In this document: positions 1-12,894 of the stretch, piece by piece
Position numbering within the stretch: the first letter of the stretch is position 1
How the letters are laid out: each line of letters begins with the position of its first letter
Assembly: GCA_963580455.1 (NCBI GenBank)
Contig: OY756968.1
Span: 15,965,996 to 16,029,995 of the forward strand
Source: Euonymus europaeus
Taxonomy: Eukaryota; Streptophyta; Magnoliopsida; Celastrales; Celastraceae
Direction of reading: 5' to 3'
DNA length: 64,000 bases
The notes under the pieces: model-generated
Seen by the model: the letters and a program-made list of their open reading frames with translations, nothing else
Told to the model about the DNA's origin: nothing
Databases searched by the model: none
Position numbers and translations under genes: made by a program

Positions 1-3000
1 CGTCAAAGTTTCTAGGTGGACACTTTTTATTGTTCTTCTATGTCAAATTTTTTGCGTATAAACTTCCTAGATTATTTCGATGCCAAAACACCAACTTTCT
101 ATGAGCAATGAACAAAACCGTTAAAAGCTCCTCCATAGAGAGAGTTGAGTAACTTCGGACCCTCAAAGTTGCTCGATGTACACCTTTTATTGTTCTTCTA
201 TGTCAAAATTTTCGAGTATAAGCTTCCTAGATAATTTCGATGCGAAAACACCAACTTTCTATGACAAATCAACAAAACCGTTAAAAGCTCCTCAATAGAG
301 GGAGTTGAGCAACTTCGGACCGTCAAAGTTGCTCGGTGTACACTTTTTATTGTTCTTCTATGTGAAATTTTACGAGTATATGCTTCATAGATTATTTTGA
401 TGCCAAAACACCAACTTTCTATGAGAAATAACAAAATCGTTAAAAGCTTCTCGAAAGAGAGAGTTGAGCAACATCGGACCGTCAACGTTGCTCTGTGTAC
501 ACTTTTTATTGTTCTTATCTGTCAAATTTTTTGCGTATAAGCTTCCTAGATTATTTCGATGCCAAAACACCAACTTTCTATGACAAATGCACAAAACTAT
601 TAAAAGCTCCTCCATAGAGAGAGGTGCGCAACTTCGGACCGTCAAATTTGTTCGGTATACAACTTTTATTGTTCTTCTATGTCAAATTTATCGAGTATAA
701 GCTTCCTAGATTATTTCGATGCCAAAAGACCAACTTTCTATGACAAATGGACAAAACCGTTAAAAGCTCCTCCATGGAGAGAGTTGTGTAACTTAGGACC
801 ATCAAAGTTGCTCGGTGTACACCTTTTATTGTTCCTCTATGTCAAATTTATCGAGTATAAGCTTCCTAGATTATTTCGATGCCAAAAGACCAACTTTCTA
901 TGACAAATGTACAAAACCGTTAAAAGCTCCTCCATGGAGGGAGTTGAGCAACTTCGGACCGTCAACGTTGCTCTGTGTATAATTTTTATTGTTCTTCTAT
1001 GACAAATTTTTTGCGTATAAGCTTGCTAGATTATTTCGATGCCAAAACAACAACCTTCTATGACAAATAAACAAAACCGTTAAAAGCTCCTCCATAGAGA
1101 GAATTGCGCAAATTCGATCCATCAAAGTTGCTCGGTTTACACCTTTTATTGTTTTTCTATGTCATTTTTTTCGAGTATAAACTTCCTAGATTATTTCGAT
1201 GCCAAAACACCAACTTTCTATGAGAAATGGACAAAACCGTTAAAAGCTCCTCTATAGAGGGAGTTGAGCAAATTCGGACCGTCAAAGTTGCTCAGTTTAC
1301 ACTTTTTTTCATTCTTTTATGTTAAATTTTATGAGTATAAGCTTTCAAGATTATTTCGATGCCAAAACATCAGCTTTCTGTTAAAAATGCACAAAACCGT
1401 TAAAAGCTCCTCCATTGAGAGAGTTGAGTAACTTCGGACCATCAAAGTTGCTCGGTGTACACCTTTTATTGTTCTTCTTTGTCAAAGTTTACGAGTATAA
1501 GCTTCATAGATTATTTCGATGCCAAAACACCAACTTTCTTTGACAAATGGACAAAACCGTTAAAATCTCCTCCATAGAGAGAGTTGAGTAACTTCGGACC
1601 ATCAAAGTTGCTCGGTGTACACTTTTATTGTTCTTATATGTCATATATTTTTATTATAAACTCCCTAGAATATTTCGATGCCAAAACACCAACTTTGTAT
1701 GACAAATGCCCAAAACCGTTAAAAGATCCTCCATAGAGAGGGTTGAGCAACTTCGGACCATCAAAGTTGTCGGTGTACACTTTTTATTGTTCTTCTATGT
1801 GAAATTTTTCGAGTATATACTTCCTAGATTATTTCGATGCCAAAACACAAACTTTCTATGAAAAATGCGCAAAACCGTTAAAAGCTCCACGAAAGAGGGA
1901 GTTGAGCAACTTCAGACCGTCAACGTTGCTCTGTGTATAATTTTTATTGTTCTTCTATGTCAAATTTTTTGCGTATAAGCTTGCTAGATTATTTCGATGC
2001 CAAAACAACAACCTTCTATGACAAATAAACAAAACCGTTAAAAGCTCCTCCATAGAGAGAATTGCGCAAATTCGAACCATCAAAGTTGTTCGGTGTACAC
2101 CTTTTATTATTCTTCTATGTCAAATTTTTTGAGTATAAGCTTCCGAGATTATTTCGATGCCAAAACACCAACTTTCTATGACAAATGAACAAAACCGTTA
2201 AAAGCTCCTCCATAGAGAGAAGGGAGTAACTTCGGACCGCCAAAACACCAACTTTCTATGGCAAATGAACAAAACCGTTAAAGTTACCTCCATAGGGAAA
2301 GTTGAGAAACTTCGCACTGTCAAAGTTGCTCGGTGTACACTTTTTATTGAAAGAAATGTCAAAATTTATGAGTATAAGCTTCCTAGACTACTTTGATCCC
2401 AAAATACTAACTTTCTATGAAAAATGCACAAAACCGTTAAAAGCTCCTCCGTAGAGAGAGTTGCACAAATTCGAACCATCAATGTTGCTCGGTGTACACC
2501 TTTTATTGTTCTTCTATGTCAAATTTTTCGAGTATAAGCTTCCTAGATTATTTCGATGCCAAAACACCAACTTTCTATGACAAATGGACAAAACCGTTAA
2601 AAGCTCCACCGTAGAGAGAGTTGCGCAAATTCGAATCATCTAATTTGCTCGGTGTACACCTTTGATTGTTCTTCTATGTCAAATTTTTTGAGTATAAGCT
2701 TGCTAGATTATTTCAATGCCAAAACACCAACTTTCTATGACAAATTGACAAAACAGTTAAAAGCTCCTCCGTAGAGAGAGTTGCGCAAATTCGAACCATC
2801 AAAGTTGCTCGGTGTACACCTTTTATTGTTTTTCTATGTCAAATTTTTCGAGTATAAACTTCCTAGATTATTTTGGTGCCAAAATACCAACTTTGTATGA
2901 CAAATGCCCTAAACCGTTAAAAGCTCCTCCATAGAGAGAGTTGCGCAAATTCGAATCATCTAATTTGCTCGGTGTACACCTTTTATTGTTCTTCTATGTC

Positions 3001-4340
3001 AAATTTTTTGAGTTTAAGCTTCCTAGATTATTTCGATGCCAAAACACCAACTTTCTATGACAAATTGACAAAACCGTTAAAAGCTCCTCCATAGAGAGAG
3101 TTGAGCAACTTCGGACCATCAAAGTTGCTCTGTGTACACCTTTCATTGTTCTTCTATGTCAAATTTTACGAGTATAAGCTTGCTAGATTATTTCGATGCC
3201 AAAACACCAACTTTCTATGACAAATGGACGTAACTATTAAAGGCTCCTCCATAGAGAGAGTTGAGCAAATTCGAACCATCAAAGTTGCTCGGTCTACACT
3301 TTTTATTGTTCCTCTATGTCAAATTTTTTGAGTATAAGCTTCCAAGATTATTTCGATGCCAAAACACCAACTTTCTATGACAAATAGACCAAACCGTTAA
3401 AAGCTCCTCCATAGAGAGAGTTGAGTAACTTCGGACCATCGAAGTTGCTCGGTGTACACTTTTTATTGTTCTTCTGTGTGAAATTTTACGAGTATATGCT
3501 TCCTAGATTATTTCGATGCCAAAACACAAACTTTCTATGACAAATGCACAAAATCGTTAAAAGCTCCACGAAAGAGAGAGTTGGGCAACTTCGGACCGTC
3601 AAAGTTGCTCTGTGTATAATTTTTATTGTTCTTCTATGTCAAATTTTTTGCGTATAAGCTTCCTAGATTATTTCGATCCCAGAACACCAACTTTCTATGA
3701 CAAATAAACAAAACGGTTAAAAGCTCCTCCATAGAGAGAGTTGCGCAAATTCGAACCATCAAAGTAGCTCGGTGTACACCTTTTATTATTCTTCTATGTC
3801 AAATTTTTTGAGCATAAGATTCCTAGATTATTTCGATGCAGAAACACTAACTTTCTATGACAAATGGACAAAACCGTTAAAAGCTCCTCCATAGAGAGAG
3901 TTGAGTAACTTCGGACCATCAAAGTTGCTCGGTGTACACCTTTTATTGTTCTTCTATGTCAAATTTTTCGAGTATAAGCTTCCTAGATAATTTGGATGCG
4001 AAAACACCAACTTTGTATGACAAATCAACAAAACCGTTAAAAGCTCCTCCATAGAGGGAGTTGAGCAACTTTGAACCGTCAAAGTTGCTCGGTGTACACT
4101 TTTTATTGTTCTTCTATGTGAAATTTTACGAGTATATGCTTCCTAGATTATTTTGATGCCAAAACACCAACTTTCCATGAGAAATGAACAAAATCGTTAA
4201 AAGCTTCTCGAAAGAGAGAGTTGAGCAACATCGGACCGTCAACGTTGCTCTGTGTACACTTTTTATTGTTCTTATCTGTCAAATTGTTTGCGTATAAGCT
4301 TCCTAGATTATTTCGATGCCAAAACACCAACTTTGCATGA

Positions 4341-4434
4341 CAAACGCCCAAAACAGATAAAAGCTCCTCCATAGAGAAAGTTGCGCAAACGCCCAAAACA
4401 GATAAAAGCTCCTCCGTAGAGAGAGTTGCACAAA
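4341..4434. repeat. 45-bp sub-monomer tandem duplication
   Basis: The stretch beginning CAAACGCCCAAAACAGATAA at 4,341 is repeated from 4,386, a period of 45 bp. This makes one monomer longer than 160 bp. The two copies differ at a few bases (CCATAGAGAAAG against CCGTAGAGAGAG). It is a local slippage or unequal-exchange product inside a monomer, not a new family. Confidence 0.8.
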
Positions 4435-7311
4435 TTCGAACCATCAATGTTTCTCGGTGTACACCTTTTACTGTTCTTCTATGTCAAATTTTTCGAGTAT
4501 AAACTTGCTAGATTATTTCGATGCCAAAACACCAACTTTCTATGACAAATGGACAAAATCGTTAAAAGCAACTCCGTAGAGAGAGTTGCGCAAATTCGAA
4601 TAATCGAATTTGCTCGGTGTACACCTTTTTATTGTTCTTCTATGTCAAATTTTTCGAGTATAAGCTTGATAGAATATTTCAATGCCAAAACACCAACTTT
4701 CTATGACAAATGGAGAAAACCGTTAAAAGCTCCTCCGTAGAGAGAGTTGCGCAAATTCGAACCATCAAAGTTGCTCGGTGTACACCTTTTATTGTTCTTC
4801 TATGTCAAATTTTTCGAGTATAAGCTTCCTAGATTATTTCGATGCCAAAACCCCAACTTTGTATGACAACTAGACAAAACCATTAAAAGCTCCTCCATAG
4901 AGAGAGTTCAACAACTTCGGACCATCAAAGTTGCTCGGTGTACACCTTTTATTGTTCTTCTATGTCAAATTTTTTGAGTATAAGCTTCCTAGATTATTTT
5001 GATGCCAAAACACCAACTTTCTATGACAAATGGACAAAACCGTTAAAAGTACCACCATAGAGAAAGTTGATGAACTTCGGACCGTCAAAGTTGCTCGGTG
5101 TACACTTTTTATTGAAAGAAATGTCAAATTTTATGAGTATAAGCTTCCTAGACTATTTCGATCACAAAACACTAACTTTCTACGAAAAATGCACAGAACA
5201 ATTAAAAGCTCCCCTATAGAAAGAGTTGCGCAAATTCGAACCATCAATGTTGCTCGGTGTACACCATTTATTGTTCTTCTATGTCAAATTTTTGGAGTAT
5301 AAGCTTCCTAGATTATTCCGATGCCAAAACACCAACTTTGTATGACAAATGGACAAAACCGTTAGAAGCTCCTCCATAGAGAGAGTTGCGCAAATTCGAA
5401 CCATCAAAGTTGCTCGGTGTACACGTTTTATTGTCTATGTCAAATTTTTCGAGTATAAGCTTCCAAAATTATTTCGATGCCAAAACAACAACTTTCTATG
5501 AGAAATGGACAAAACTGTTAAAAGCTCCTCTATAGAGGGAGTTGAGCAACTTCGGACCGTCAAAGTTGCTCAGTTTTACACTTTTTTTTGTTCTTTTATG
5601 TCAAATTTTATGAGTATAAGCTTTCAAGATTATTTCGATGCCAAAACACCAGCTTTCTATGAAAAATGCACAAAACCGTTAAAAGCTCCTCCACTGAGAG
5701 AGTTGAGTAACTTCGGACCATCAAAGTTGCTCGTTGTACACCTTTTATTGTTCTTCTTTGTCAGAGTTTACGAGTATAAGCTTCCTAGATTATTTCGATG
5801 ACAAAACACCAACTTTCTACGACAAATGGACAAAACCATTAAAAGCTCCTCCATAGAGAGAGTTGAGCAACTTCGGACTATCAAAGTTGCTCGGTGTACA
5901 CTTTTTATTGTTCTTCTGTGTCAAATTTTTTGATTATAAACTCCCTATATTATTTTGATGCCAAAACACCAACTTTCTATGACAAACGGACAAAACGGTT
6001 AAAAGTTCCTCCATAGAGAGAGTTGAGCAACTTCGGACCATCAAAGTTGCTCGGTGTACATTTTTTATTTTTCTTTTATGTGAAATTTTACGACTATATG
6101 CTTCCTAAATTATTTCGATGCCAAAACACAAACTTTCTATGAGAAATGGACAAAATCGTTAAAAGCTCCTCGAAAGAGAGAGTTGAGCAACTTCGGACCG
6201 TCAACGTTGCTCTGTGTATAATTTTTATTGTTCTTCTATGTCAAATTTTTTGCGTATAAGCTTCCTAGATTATTTCGATGACAAAACACCAAATTTCTAT
6301 GACAAATAAACAAAACCGTTAAAAGCTTCTCCATAGAGAGAATTGCGCAAATTCGAACTATGAAAGTTGCTCGGTGTACACATTTTATTGTTCTTCTATG
6401 TCAAATTTTTCGAGTATAAGCTTCCTAGATTATTTTGACGCCAAAACACCAACTTTCTATGACAAATGCACAAAACCCTTAAAAGCTCCTCCATAGAGAG
6501 AGTTGCGCAACTTCGGACCGTTAAGGTTGCTCGGTGTACACTTTTTATTGTTCTTCTATGTGAAATTTTACGAGTATATGCTTCCAAGATTATTTTGATG
6601 CCAAAACACCAACTTTCTATGACAAATGGACAAAACCGTTAAAAGCTCCTCCATAGAGAGAGTTGAGTAACTTCGGACCATCAAAGTTGCTCGGTGTATA
6701 CCTTTTATTGTTCTTCTATGTCAAATTTTTCGAGTATAAGCTTCCTAGATTATTTCAATGCCAAAACACCAACTTTTCTTTGACAAATGAAAAAAAACCG
6801 TTAAAAGCTCCTCCATAGCGAGAGTTGAGCAACTTCTGACCGACAAATTTGCTAGGCGGACACTTTTTATTATTCTTCTACGTCAAATTTTATGAGTATA
6901 AGCTTCCTAGATTATTTCGATGCCAAAACACCAACTTTCTATGAGAAATGGACAAAACCGTTAAAAGCTCCTCCATAGAGCGAGTTGAGCAACTTCGGAC
7001 CGTCAAAGTTGCTCAGTTTACAAATTTTTTTGTTCTTTTATGGCAAATTTTATGAGTATAAGCTTTCAAGATTTTTTCGATGCCAAAACACCAGCTTTCT
7101 ATGAAAAATGCACAAAACCGTTAAAAGCACCTCCATTGAGAGAGTTGAGTAACTTCGGACCATCAAAGTTGCTCGGTGTACAGCTTTTATTGTTCTTCTT
7201 TGTCAGATTTTACGAGTATAAGCTTCCTAGAATATTTCGATGCCAAAACACCAACTTTCTATGACAAATGAACAAAACCGTTAAAAGCTCCTCCATAGAG
7301 AGAGTTGAGCA

Positions 7312-8271
7312 ACTTCGGACCATCAAAGTTGCTCGGTGTACACTTTTTATTGTTCTTCTATGTGAAATTTTACGAGTATATGCTTCCTAAATTCTTTCAA
7401 TGCCAAAACACAAACTTTCTATGAGAAATGGACAAAATCGTTAAAAGAGGTCCTCGAAAGAGGGAGTTGAGCAACTTCGGACCGTCAACGTTGCTATGTG
7501 TATAATTTTTATTGTTCTTCTATGTAAAAATTTTTGCGTATAAGCTTCCTAGATTATTTCGATGCCAAAACACCAACTTTCTATGACAAATAAACAAAAC
7601 CGTTAAAAGCTCCTCCATAGAGAGAATTTCGCAAATTCGAACCATCGAAGTTGCTCGGTGTACACCTTTTATTGTTCTTCTTTGTCAAATTTTTCGAGTA
7701 TAAGCTTCCTTGATTATTTCGATGCCAAAACACCAACTTTCTATGACAAATGGACAAAACCGTTAAAAGTTCCTCCATAGAGAGAGTTGAGCAACTTCGG
7801 ACCATCAAAGTTGCTCGGTGTACACTTCTTATTGTTCTTCTATGTGAAATTTTACGAGTATATGCTTCCTAAATTATTTCAATGCCAAAACACAAACTTT
7901 CTATGAGAAATGGACAAAATCGTTAAAAGGTCCTCGAAAGAGGGAGTTGAGCAACTTCGGACCGTCAACGTTGCTCTGTGTATAATTTTTATTGTTCTTC
8001 TATGTCAAATTTTTTGCGTATAAGCTTCCTAGATTATTTCGATGCCAAAACACCAACTTTCTATGACAAATAAACAAAACCGTTAAAAGCTCCTCCATAG
8101 AGAGAATTTCGCAAATTCGAACCATCAAAGTTGCTCGGTGTACACCTTTTATTGTTCTTCTTTGTCAAATTTTTCGAGTATAAGCTTCCTTGATTATTTC
8201 GATGCCAAAACACCAACTTTCTATGACAAATGTACAAAACCGTTAAAAGCTCCTCCATATAGAGAGTTGAG
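7312..8271. repeat. 480-bp trimeric multimer, two tandem copies
   Basis: Three consecutive monomers at about 7,312-7,791 are repeated at about 7,792-8,271. Shared private variants mark the copies: TATGCTTCCTAAATT, GGTCCTCGAAAGAGGG, AGAATTTCGCAAATTCG and GCTTCCTTGATTATTTC recur exactly 480 bp apart. The first copy carries an extra AG before GGTCCTCG (near 7,448). Boundaries are approximate because the flanks are also homologous. Related but more diverged trimers occur near 6.1, 9.3, 14.3 and 15.4 kb. Confidence 0.85.
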
Positions 8272-9060
8272 TAACTTCGGACCATCAAAGTTGCTCGGTG
8301 TACACCTTTTATTGTTCTTCTATGTCAAATTTTTCGAGTATAAGCTTCATAGATTATTTCGATGCGAAAACGCCAACTTTCTATGACAAATGCACAAAAT
8401 CGTTAAAAGCTCCTCCATAGAGAGAGTTGCGCAACTTCGGACCGTCAAGGTTGCTCGGTGTACACTTTTTATTGTTCTTCTACGTCAAATTTTATGAGTA
8501 TATGTTTCCTAGATTATTTTGATGCCAAAACACCAACTTTCTATCAGAAATGAACAAAATCGTAAAAAGCTTCTCGAAAGAGAGAGTTAAGAAACATCGG
8601 ACCGTCAACGTTGCTCTGTGTACACTTTTTATTGTTCTTCTATGTCAAATTTTTTGCGTATAATCTTCCTAGATTATTTCGATTCCAAAACACCAACTTT
8701 CTATGACAAATAGACAAAATCGTTAAAAGCTCCTCCATAGAGAGAGTTTAGCAACTTCGGACCATCAAAGTTGCCCAGTGTACATCTTTTATTGTTCTTC
8801 TATGTCAAATTTTTTGATTATAAACTCCCTAGATTATTTCGATGCCAAAACACCAACTTTCTATGACAAATAAAAAAAACCGTTAAAAGCTCCTCTATAG
8901 AGAGAGTTGCGCAAATTTGAACCATCAAAGTTGCTCGGTGTACACCTTTTATTGTTCTTCTATGTCAAGTTTTTCGAGTATAAGCTTTCTAGATTATTTC
9001 GATGCCAAAACACAAACTTTCTATGACAAATGGACAAAACCGTTAAAAGCTCCTCCATAG

Positions 9061-11085
9061 AGAGAGTTGAGTAACTTCGGACCATCAAAGTTGGTCGTTG
9101 TACACGTTTTATTGTTCTTCTATGTCAAATTGTTTTATTATAAACTCCCTAGATTATTTCGATGCCGAAACACCAACTTTCTATGACAAACGGACAAAAC
9201 GGTTAAAAGTTTCTCCATAGAGAGAGTTGAGCAACTTCGGACCATCAAAGTTGCTCGGTGTACACATTTTATTGTTCTTCTATGTGAAATTTTACGAGTA
9301 TATGCTTCCTAAATTATTTCGATCCCAAAACACAAACTTTCTATGAGAAATAGACAAAATCTTTAAAAGGTCCTCGAAAGAGAGAGTTGAGCAACTTCGG
9401 ACCGTCAACGTTGCTCTGTGTATAATATTTATTGTTCTTCTATGTCAGATTTTTTGCGTATAAGCTTCCTAGATTATTTCGATGCCAAAACACCAACTTT
9501 CTATGACAAATAAACAAAACCATTAAAAGCTCCTCCATAAAGAGAATTGTGCAAATTCGAACCATCAAAGTTGCTCGGTGTACACCTTTTATTGTTCTTC
9601 TATGTCAAATTTTTTGAGTATAAGCTTCCTAGATTATTTCCATGCCAAAACACCAACTTTCTATGACAATTAGACAAAACCCTTAAAAGCTCGTCCATAG
9701 AGAGAGTTGAGTAACTTCGGACCATCAAAGTTGCTCTGTGTACACCTTTTATTGTTCTTCTATGTCAAATTTTTCGAGTATAAGCTTCCTAGATTATTTC
9801 GATGCCAAAAAACCAACTATGTATGACAAATAAACAAAACCGTTAAAAGCTCCTCCATAGAGGGAGTTGAGCAACCTCGGACAAGTCGAGGTTGCTCGGT
9901 GTACACTTTTTATTGTTCTTCTACGTGAAATTTTATGAGTATATGCTTTCTAGATTATTTTGATACCTAAACACCAACTTTCTATGAGAAATGAACAAAA
10001 TCGTTAAAAGCTTCTCGAAAGAGAGAGTTGAGCAACATCGGACCGTCAACGTTGCTCTGTGTACAATTTTTATTGTTCTCCTATGTCAAATTTTTTGCGT
10101 ATAAGCTTCCTAGATTATTTCGATTCCAAAACACCAACTTTCTTTGACAAATAGACGAAATCGTTAAAAGCTCCTCCATAGAGAGAGTTCAGCAACTTCG
10201 GACCATCAAAGGTTCTCGGTGTACACCTTTTATTGTTCTTCTATGTCAAATTTTTTGAGTATAAGCTTCTTAGATTATTTCAATGCCAAAACACCAACTT
10301 TCTATGACAAATGGACAAAACTGTTAAAAGTACCTCCATAGAGAAAGTTGATCAACTTCGGACCGTCAAAGTTGCTCGGTGTACACTTTTTATTGAAAGA
10401 AATGTCAAATTTTATGAGTATAAGCTTCCTAGACTATTTCGATCCCAAAACACTAACTTTCTATGAAAAATGCACAAAACCGTTAAAAGCTCCTCCATAG
10501 AGAGAGTTGCACAAATTCGAACCATCAAAGTTGCTCGATGCACACCATTTATTGTTCTTCTATGTCAAATTTTTCGAGTATAAGCTTCCTAGATTATTTC
10601 GATGCCAAAACACCAACTTTGTATGACAAATGGACAAAACCGTTAAAAGCTCCTCCATAGAGAGAGTTGCGCAAATTCGAACCATCTAAGTTGCTCGGTG
10701 TACACCTTTTATTGTTCTTCTATGTCAAATTTTTCGAGTATAAGCTTCCTAGATTATTTCGATGCCAAAACACCAACTTTCTATGACAAATGCACAAAAC
10801 CGTTAAAAGCTCCTCCATAGAGAGAGTTGCGCAACTTCAGACCATGAAATTTGCTCGGTGTACAACTTTTATTGTTCTTCTATGTCAAATTTTTGAAGTA
10901 TAAGCTTCCTAGATTATTTCGATGCCAAAACACCAACTTTGTATGACAAATGCCCAAAAACGTTAAAAGCTCCTCGACAAAGAGAGTTGCGCAAATTCGA
11001 ACCATCAAAGTTGCTCGGTGTACACCTTTTATTGTTCTTATATGTCAAATTTTTCGAGTATAAGCTTCCTAAATTATTTCGATGC
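9061..11085. repeat. Segmental duplication, copy I (interrupted by LTR 1)
   Basis: This stretch matches 15,181-16,340 followed by 18,064-18,660 in order. Shared private variants include GGTCGTTGTACACG, TATAAACTCCCTAG, GATGCCGAAACACC, the rare ATTGAAAGAAATG monomer and the monomer with GTATGACAAATGCCC. The match resumes at 13,387 on the far side of LTR 1 for a few tens of bases. The copies are clearly diverged, so the event is older than the 6.9-kb duplication further along. Confidence 0.7.
11081..11085. repeat. Target-site duplication GATGC (left of LTR 1)
   Basis: GATGC directly precedes the TG terminus of LTR 1 and is repeated directly after its CA terminus at 13,387-13,391. The paralogous site at 18,606-18,610 has a single GATGC, as expected for the uninserted state. 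Confidence 0.93.
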
Positions 11086-11322
11086 TGTGAAACCCCGACC
11101 CAAAAATTTTAGTTTTGAGTCAAAATAAGTATGATCCGTGAAGTACGGAATAATGGAAAAATAGTTTTGGAGCTTGGTTCGGTAAATGGGACATAACTTT
11201 CAGAATACATGTCTGTTTCGGGCTCATAATATATCAAATCGAAGCTTGAACCGAGCCGGAAAATAAAATTGAGAAAACTGGGTTTTTGAAAAACAGAAAC
11301 CGTGCGGACACCCTAATCATTC

Positions 11323-11519
11323 GTCCGGACGGTTTGTGCTTGAACTGAGGCAGAGAAATTATTTGGGAGAAATTCTGGTGCTGTGAACAGTAGACCGTCC
11401 GGACACCCTATCGAGGTGTCCGGACGGTTAAGCCTACGAAGTGGGCAGAGAATGGAGAAAGAGGTAAGCGTCCGGACGGCCACTTAAGGCGTCCGGACGG
11501 CCACTTAAGGCGTCCGGAC
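11323..11519. repeat. GTCCGGAC palindrome cluster in LTR 1
   Basis: Six perfect copies of GTCCGGAC start at 11,323, 11,397, 11,418, 11,470, 11,491 and 11,512. The last three lie in a 21-bp tandem repeat (CGTCCGGACGGCCACTTAAG plus G) at 11,469-11,522. Several copies extend to the 12-bp palindrome CCGTCCGGACGG. The corresponding region of the related LTR at 54,738-54,851 carries a different palindrome, CCTAGG. The role is unknown; a U3 enhancer-like array is possible. Confidence 0.9.
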
Positions 11520-11590
11520 GGCTATCGGGAAATCAGTTTTTAGGCTCAGTTTAGACAAATTCCTGCATATTTTTCTTGGAGAGCCCGACT

Positions 11591-11628
11591 AGAGAGAGAA
11601 AGAGAGAGAGAAGAAGAGAGAGAAGGAG
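11591..11628 (+). repeat. GA-rich tract in LTR 1
   Basis: A run of AGAGAGA/AGAAGAG purine repeats. A matching CT-rich run on the + strand lies at about 54,651-54,670 in the reverse-oriented relative, so the tract is a conserved part of this LTR family, perhaps promoter-proximal or in the 5' leader. Confidence 0.85.
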
Positions 11629-11715
11629 CTTTTGGTTGAAGTTTGGCTTGGGGATTGAAGGTTTGTGACCATTGAAGCTTGGGGAGGAAGATTCAAGCTT
11701 GATTTTGGAGTTTTG

Positions 11716-12293
11716 GTAAGTTTTCTATTGTTTTTGGAAATTCTAGGTTTTTCTAGATTTGCTAGATTCTTGAAGAGTTGGGTGCTATGCTTTAGATATG
11801 TTGTTTATAGGTTGGTTTTGGATGTTTATGTAGATTGGTTTGTGTTTTGGAGTTGAGTTGAGCTTGGAGTGAGTTGGAGGATTTTGGAAGGAATTTCTAG
11901 AGAGAGAAGTAAGTGATTTCGAATTTATTGAATTTTAATTGATGTTTATATGAGTTTTGGTTGATATATTGATGCATGTGAGGGTTCGGTTACGCCACAT
12001 TGTAGGTTTGGGCAAACCGGAACCCTAGGAACGGAATTTGGAAAATTGTGGTAATTTACTCGACACGAGGTAGGGGATTTCCAACCATGTTTTCTATCGT
12101 TCGTTTCGATATTTTAAAGAGCTTTTCGATTTCTCATTGGTCGTTCTATTTGTGTTTCCGCCTTAATTGCTTCTAAGGGGAAACGAGCCTTCTTGTGAAA
12201 TGTTGTTAATTCTTGATATTGCATGACCGAATATGTGGTCCCATCACCTACGGGCACGACGTGATTTTCCGTTCATGCATCATGGTAGTTACG

Positions 12294-12325
<32 letters not shown>

Positions 12326-12330
12326 GGTTG

Positions 12331-12361
<31 letters not shown>

Positions 12362-12894
12362 CTTTTCGGCATGTCATGGCATTAATGCATTAGAGTTGCA
12401 TGGGGGACCGGGTATGGACTCGGGGCTCCTTAGGATTCTTGAAAGCTACTTGGAGGGATGACGAGGTGATGAGAGTTACCACCGAGTCAAGTGAACTCCA
12501 AGTAGGATAACGCACTAGAGGTATGGTTCATGAATGACCTTGCCTGGAGTGGTGCGGGCGTGGTAGGATCACGCAACCGGGCAATCCAAGAGCGTTTGAT
12601 GTTGAGGAGCTTGCTCCTGTTCAATAGTCATGGTTAGCGACCATGATATTGATGAGTTGATTTGGTGAGCTTTGCTCACGTTCGATATTACATGGAACGA
12701 GCCATGGTATCGATGATGTTTGCTCATTGAGGGGATTGCCCGGGTTAATGTTCTATGTGATTGTTGAGTATACGTGCATGTGGTAGGTTTCATATTGTTG
12801 CATAGCCTATTGTTTCAGATTTTGCCTTATATTCATGTTACTCATAACCCTACTGAGCTTCTTGCTCACCCTCTACTTTCATTCCTTCCCACAG
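11716..12894 (+). other. Possible intron inside LTR 1 (splice-like signals)
   Basis: GTAAGT at 11,716-11,721 matches the plant 5' splice consensus, and a pyrimidine-rich stretch ending CCCACAG at 12,894 resembles a 3' splice site. A CTCAC at about 12,865 could act as a branch site. The reverse-oriented relative keeps both signals in equivalent places (minus strand, 54,555 to 53,572: GTGAGT and a pyrimidine-rich stretch ending TTCAG), although the sequence between has diverged in length (1,179 against 984 bp). Retention in two diverged copies is the only support. No transcript or reading frame is evident, so this is tentative. Confidence 0.3.
12294..12361. repeat. (AT)n microsatellites in LTR 1
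   Basis: Two nearly pure TA/AT dinucleotide runs at 12,294-12,322 and 12,334-12,361 are separated by GTAGGTTGTTC. A shorter AT-rich run at 53,962-53,990 occupies the equivalent place in the related LTR, also next to a GCATCATG-like sequence. Length differences between copies are expected from slippage. Confidence 0.95.

Larger units (their letters stand above)
1..11085. repeat. 160-bp satellite array, block 1a
   Basis: Head-to-tail tandem monomers of 160 bp, recognisable by recurring GCTCGGTGTACAC, GTATAAGCTTCC, AGATTATTTCGATGCC and ACCGTTAAAAGCTCCTCC. Several monomer types alternate irregularly: one with GTGTATAATTTTTATTG and GCGTATAAGC, one with GTGAAATTTTACGAGTATATGC, and one with TTGCGCAAATTCGAACC. 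Most junctions are spaced 160 bp. Exceptions include a shortened monomer near 2,238, where CGGACC joins directly to GCCAAAACACC with about 85 bp missing, and a small internal duplication near 4,341. No gene is seen. The array is already in progress at base 1, so it extends beyond the window. Confidence 0.97.

Noticed and set aside
1..11085. CRISPR-like regular repeats
   Set aside because: Repeats are contiguous 160-bp monomers without unique spacers, in a plant-type genome; this is satellite DNA.
12569..12793. 74-residue minus-strand frame in LTR 1
   Set aside because: No domain, no counterpart in LTR 3, antisense to the element.
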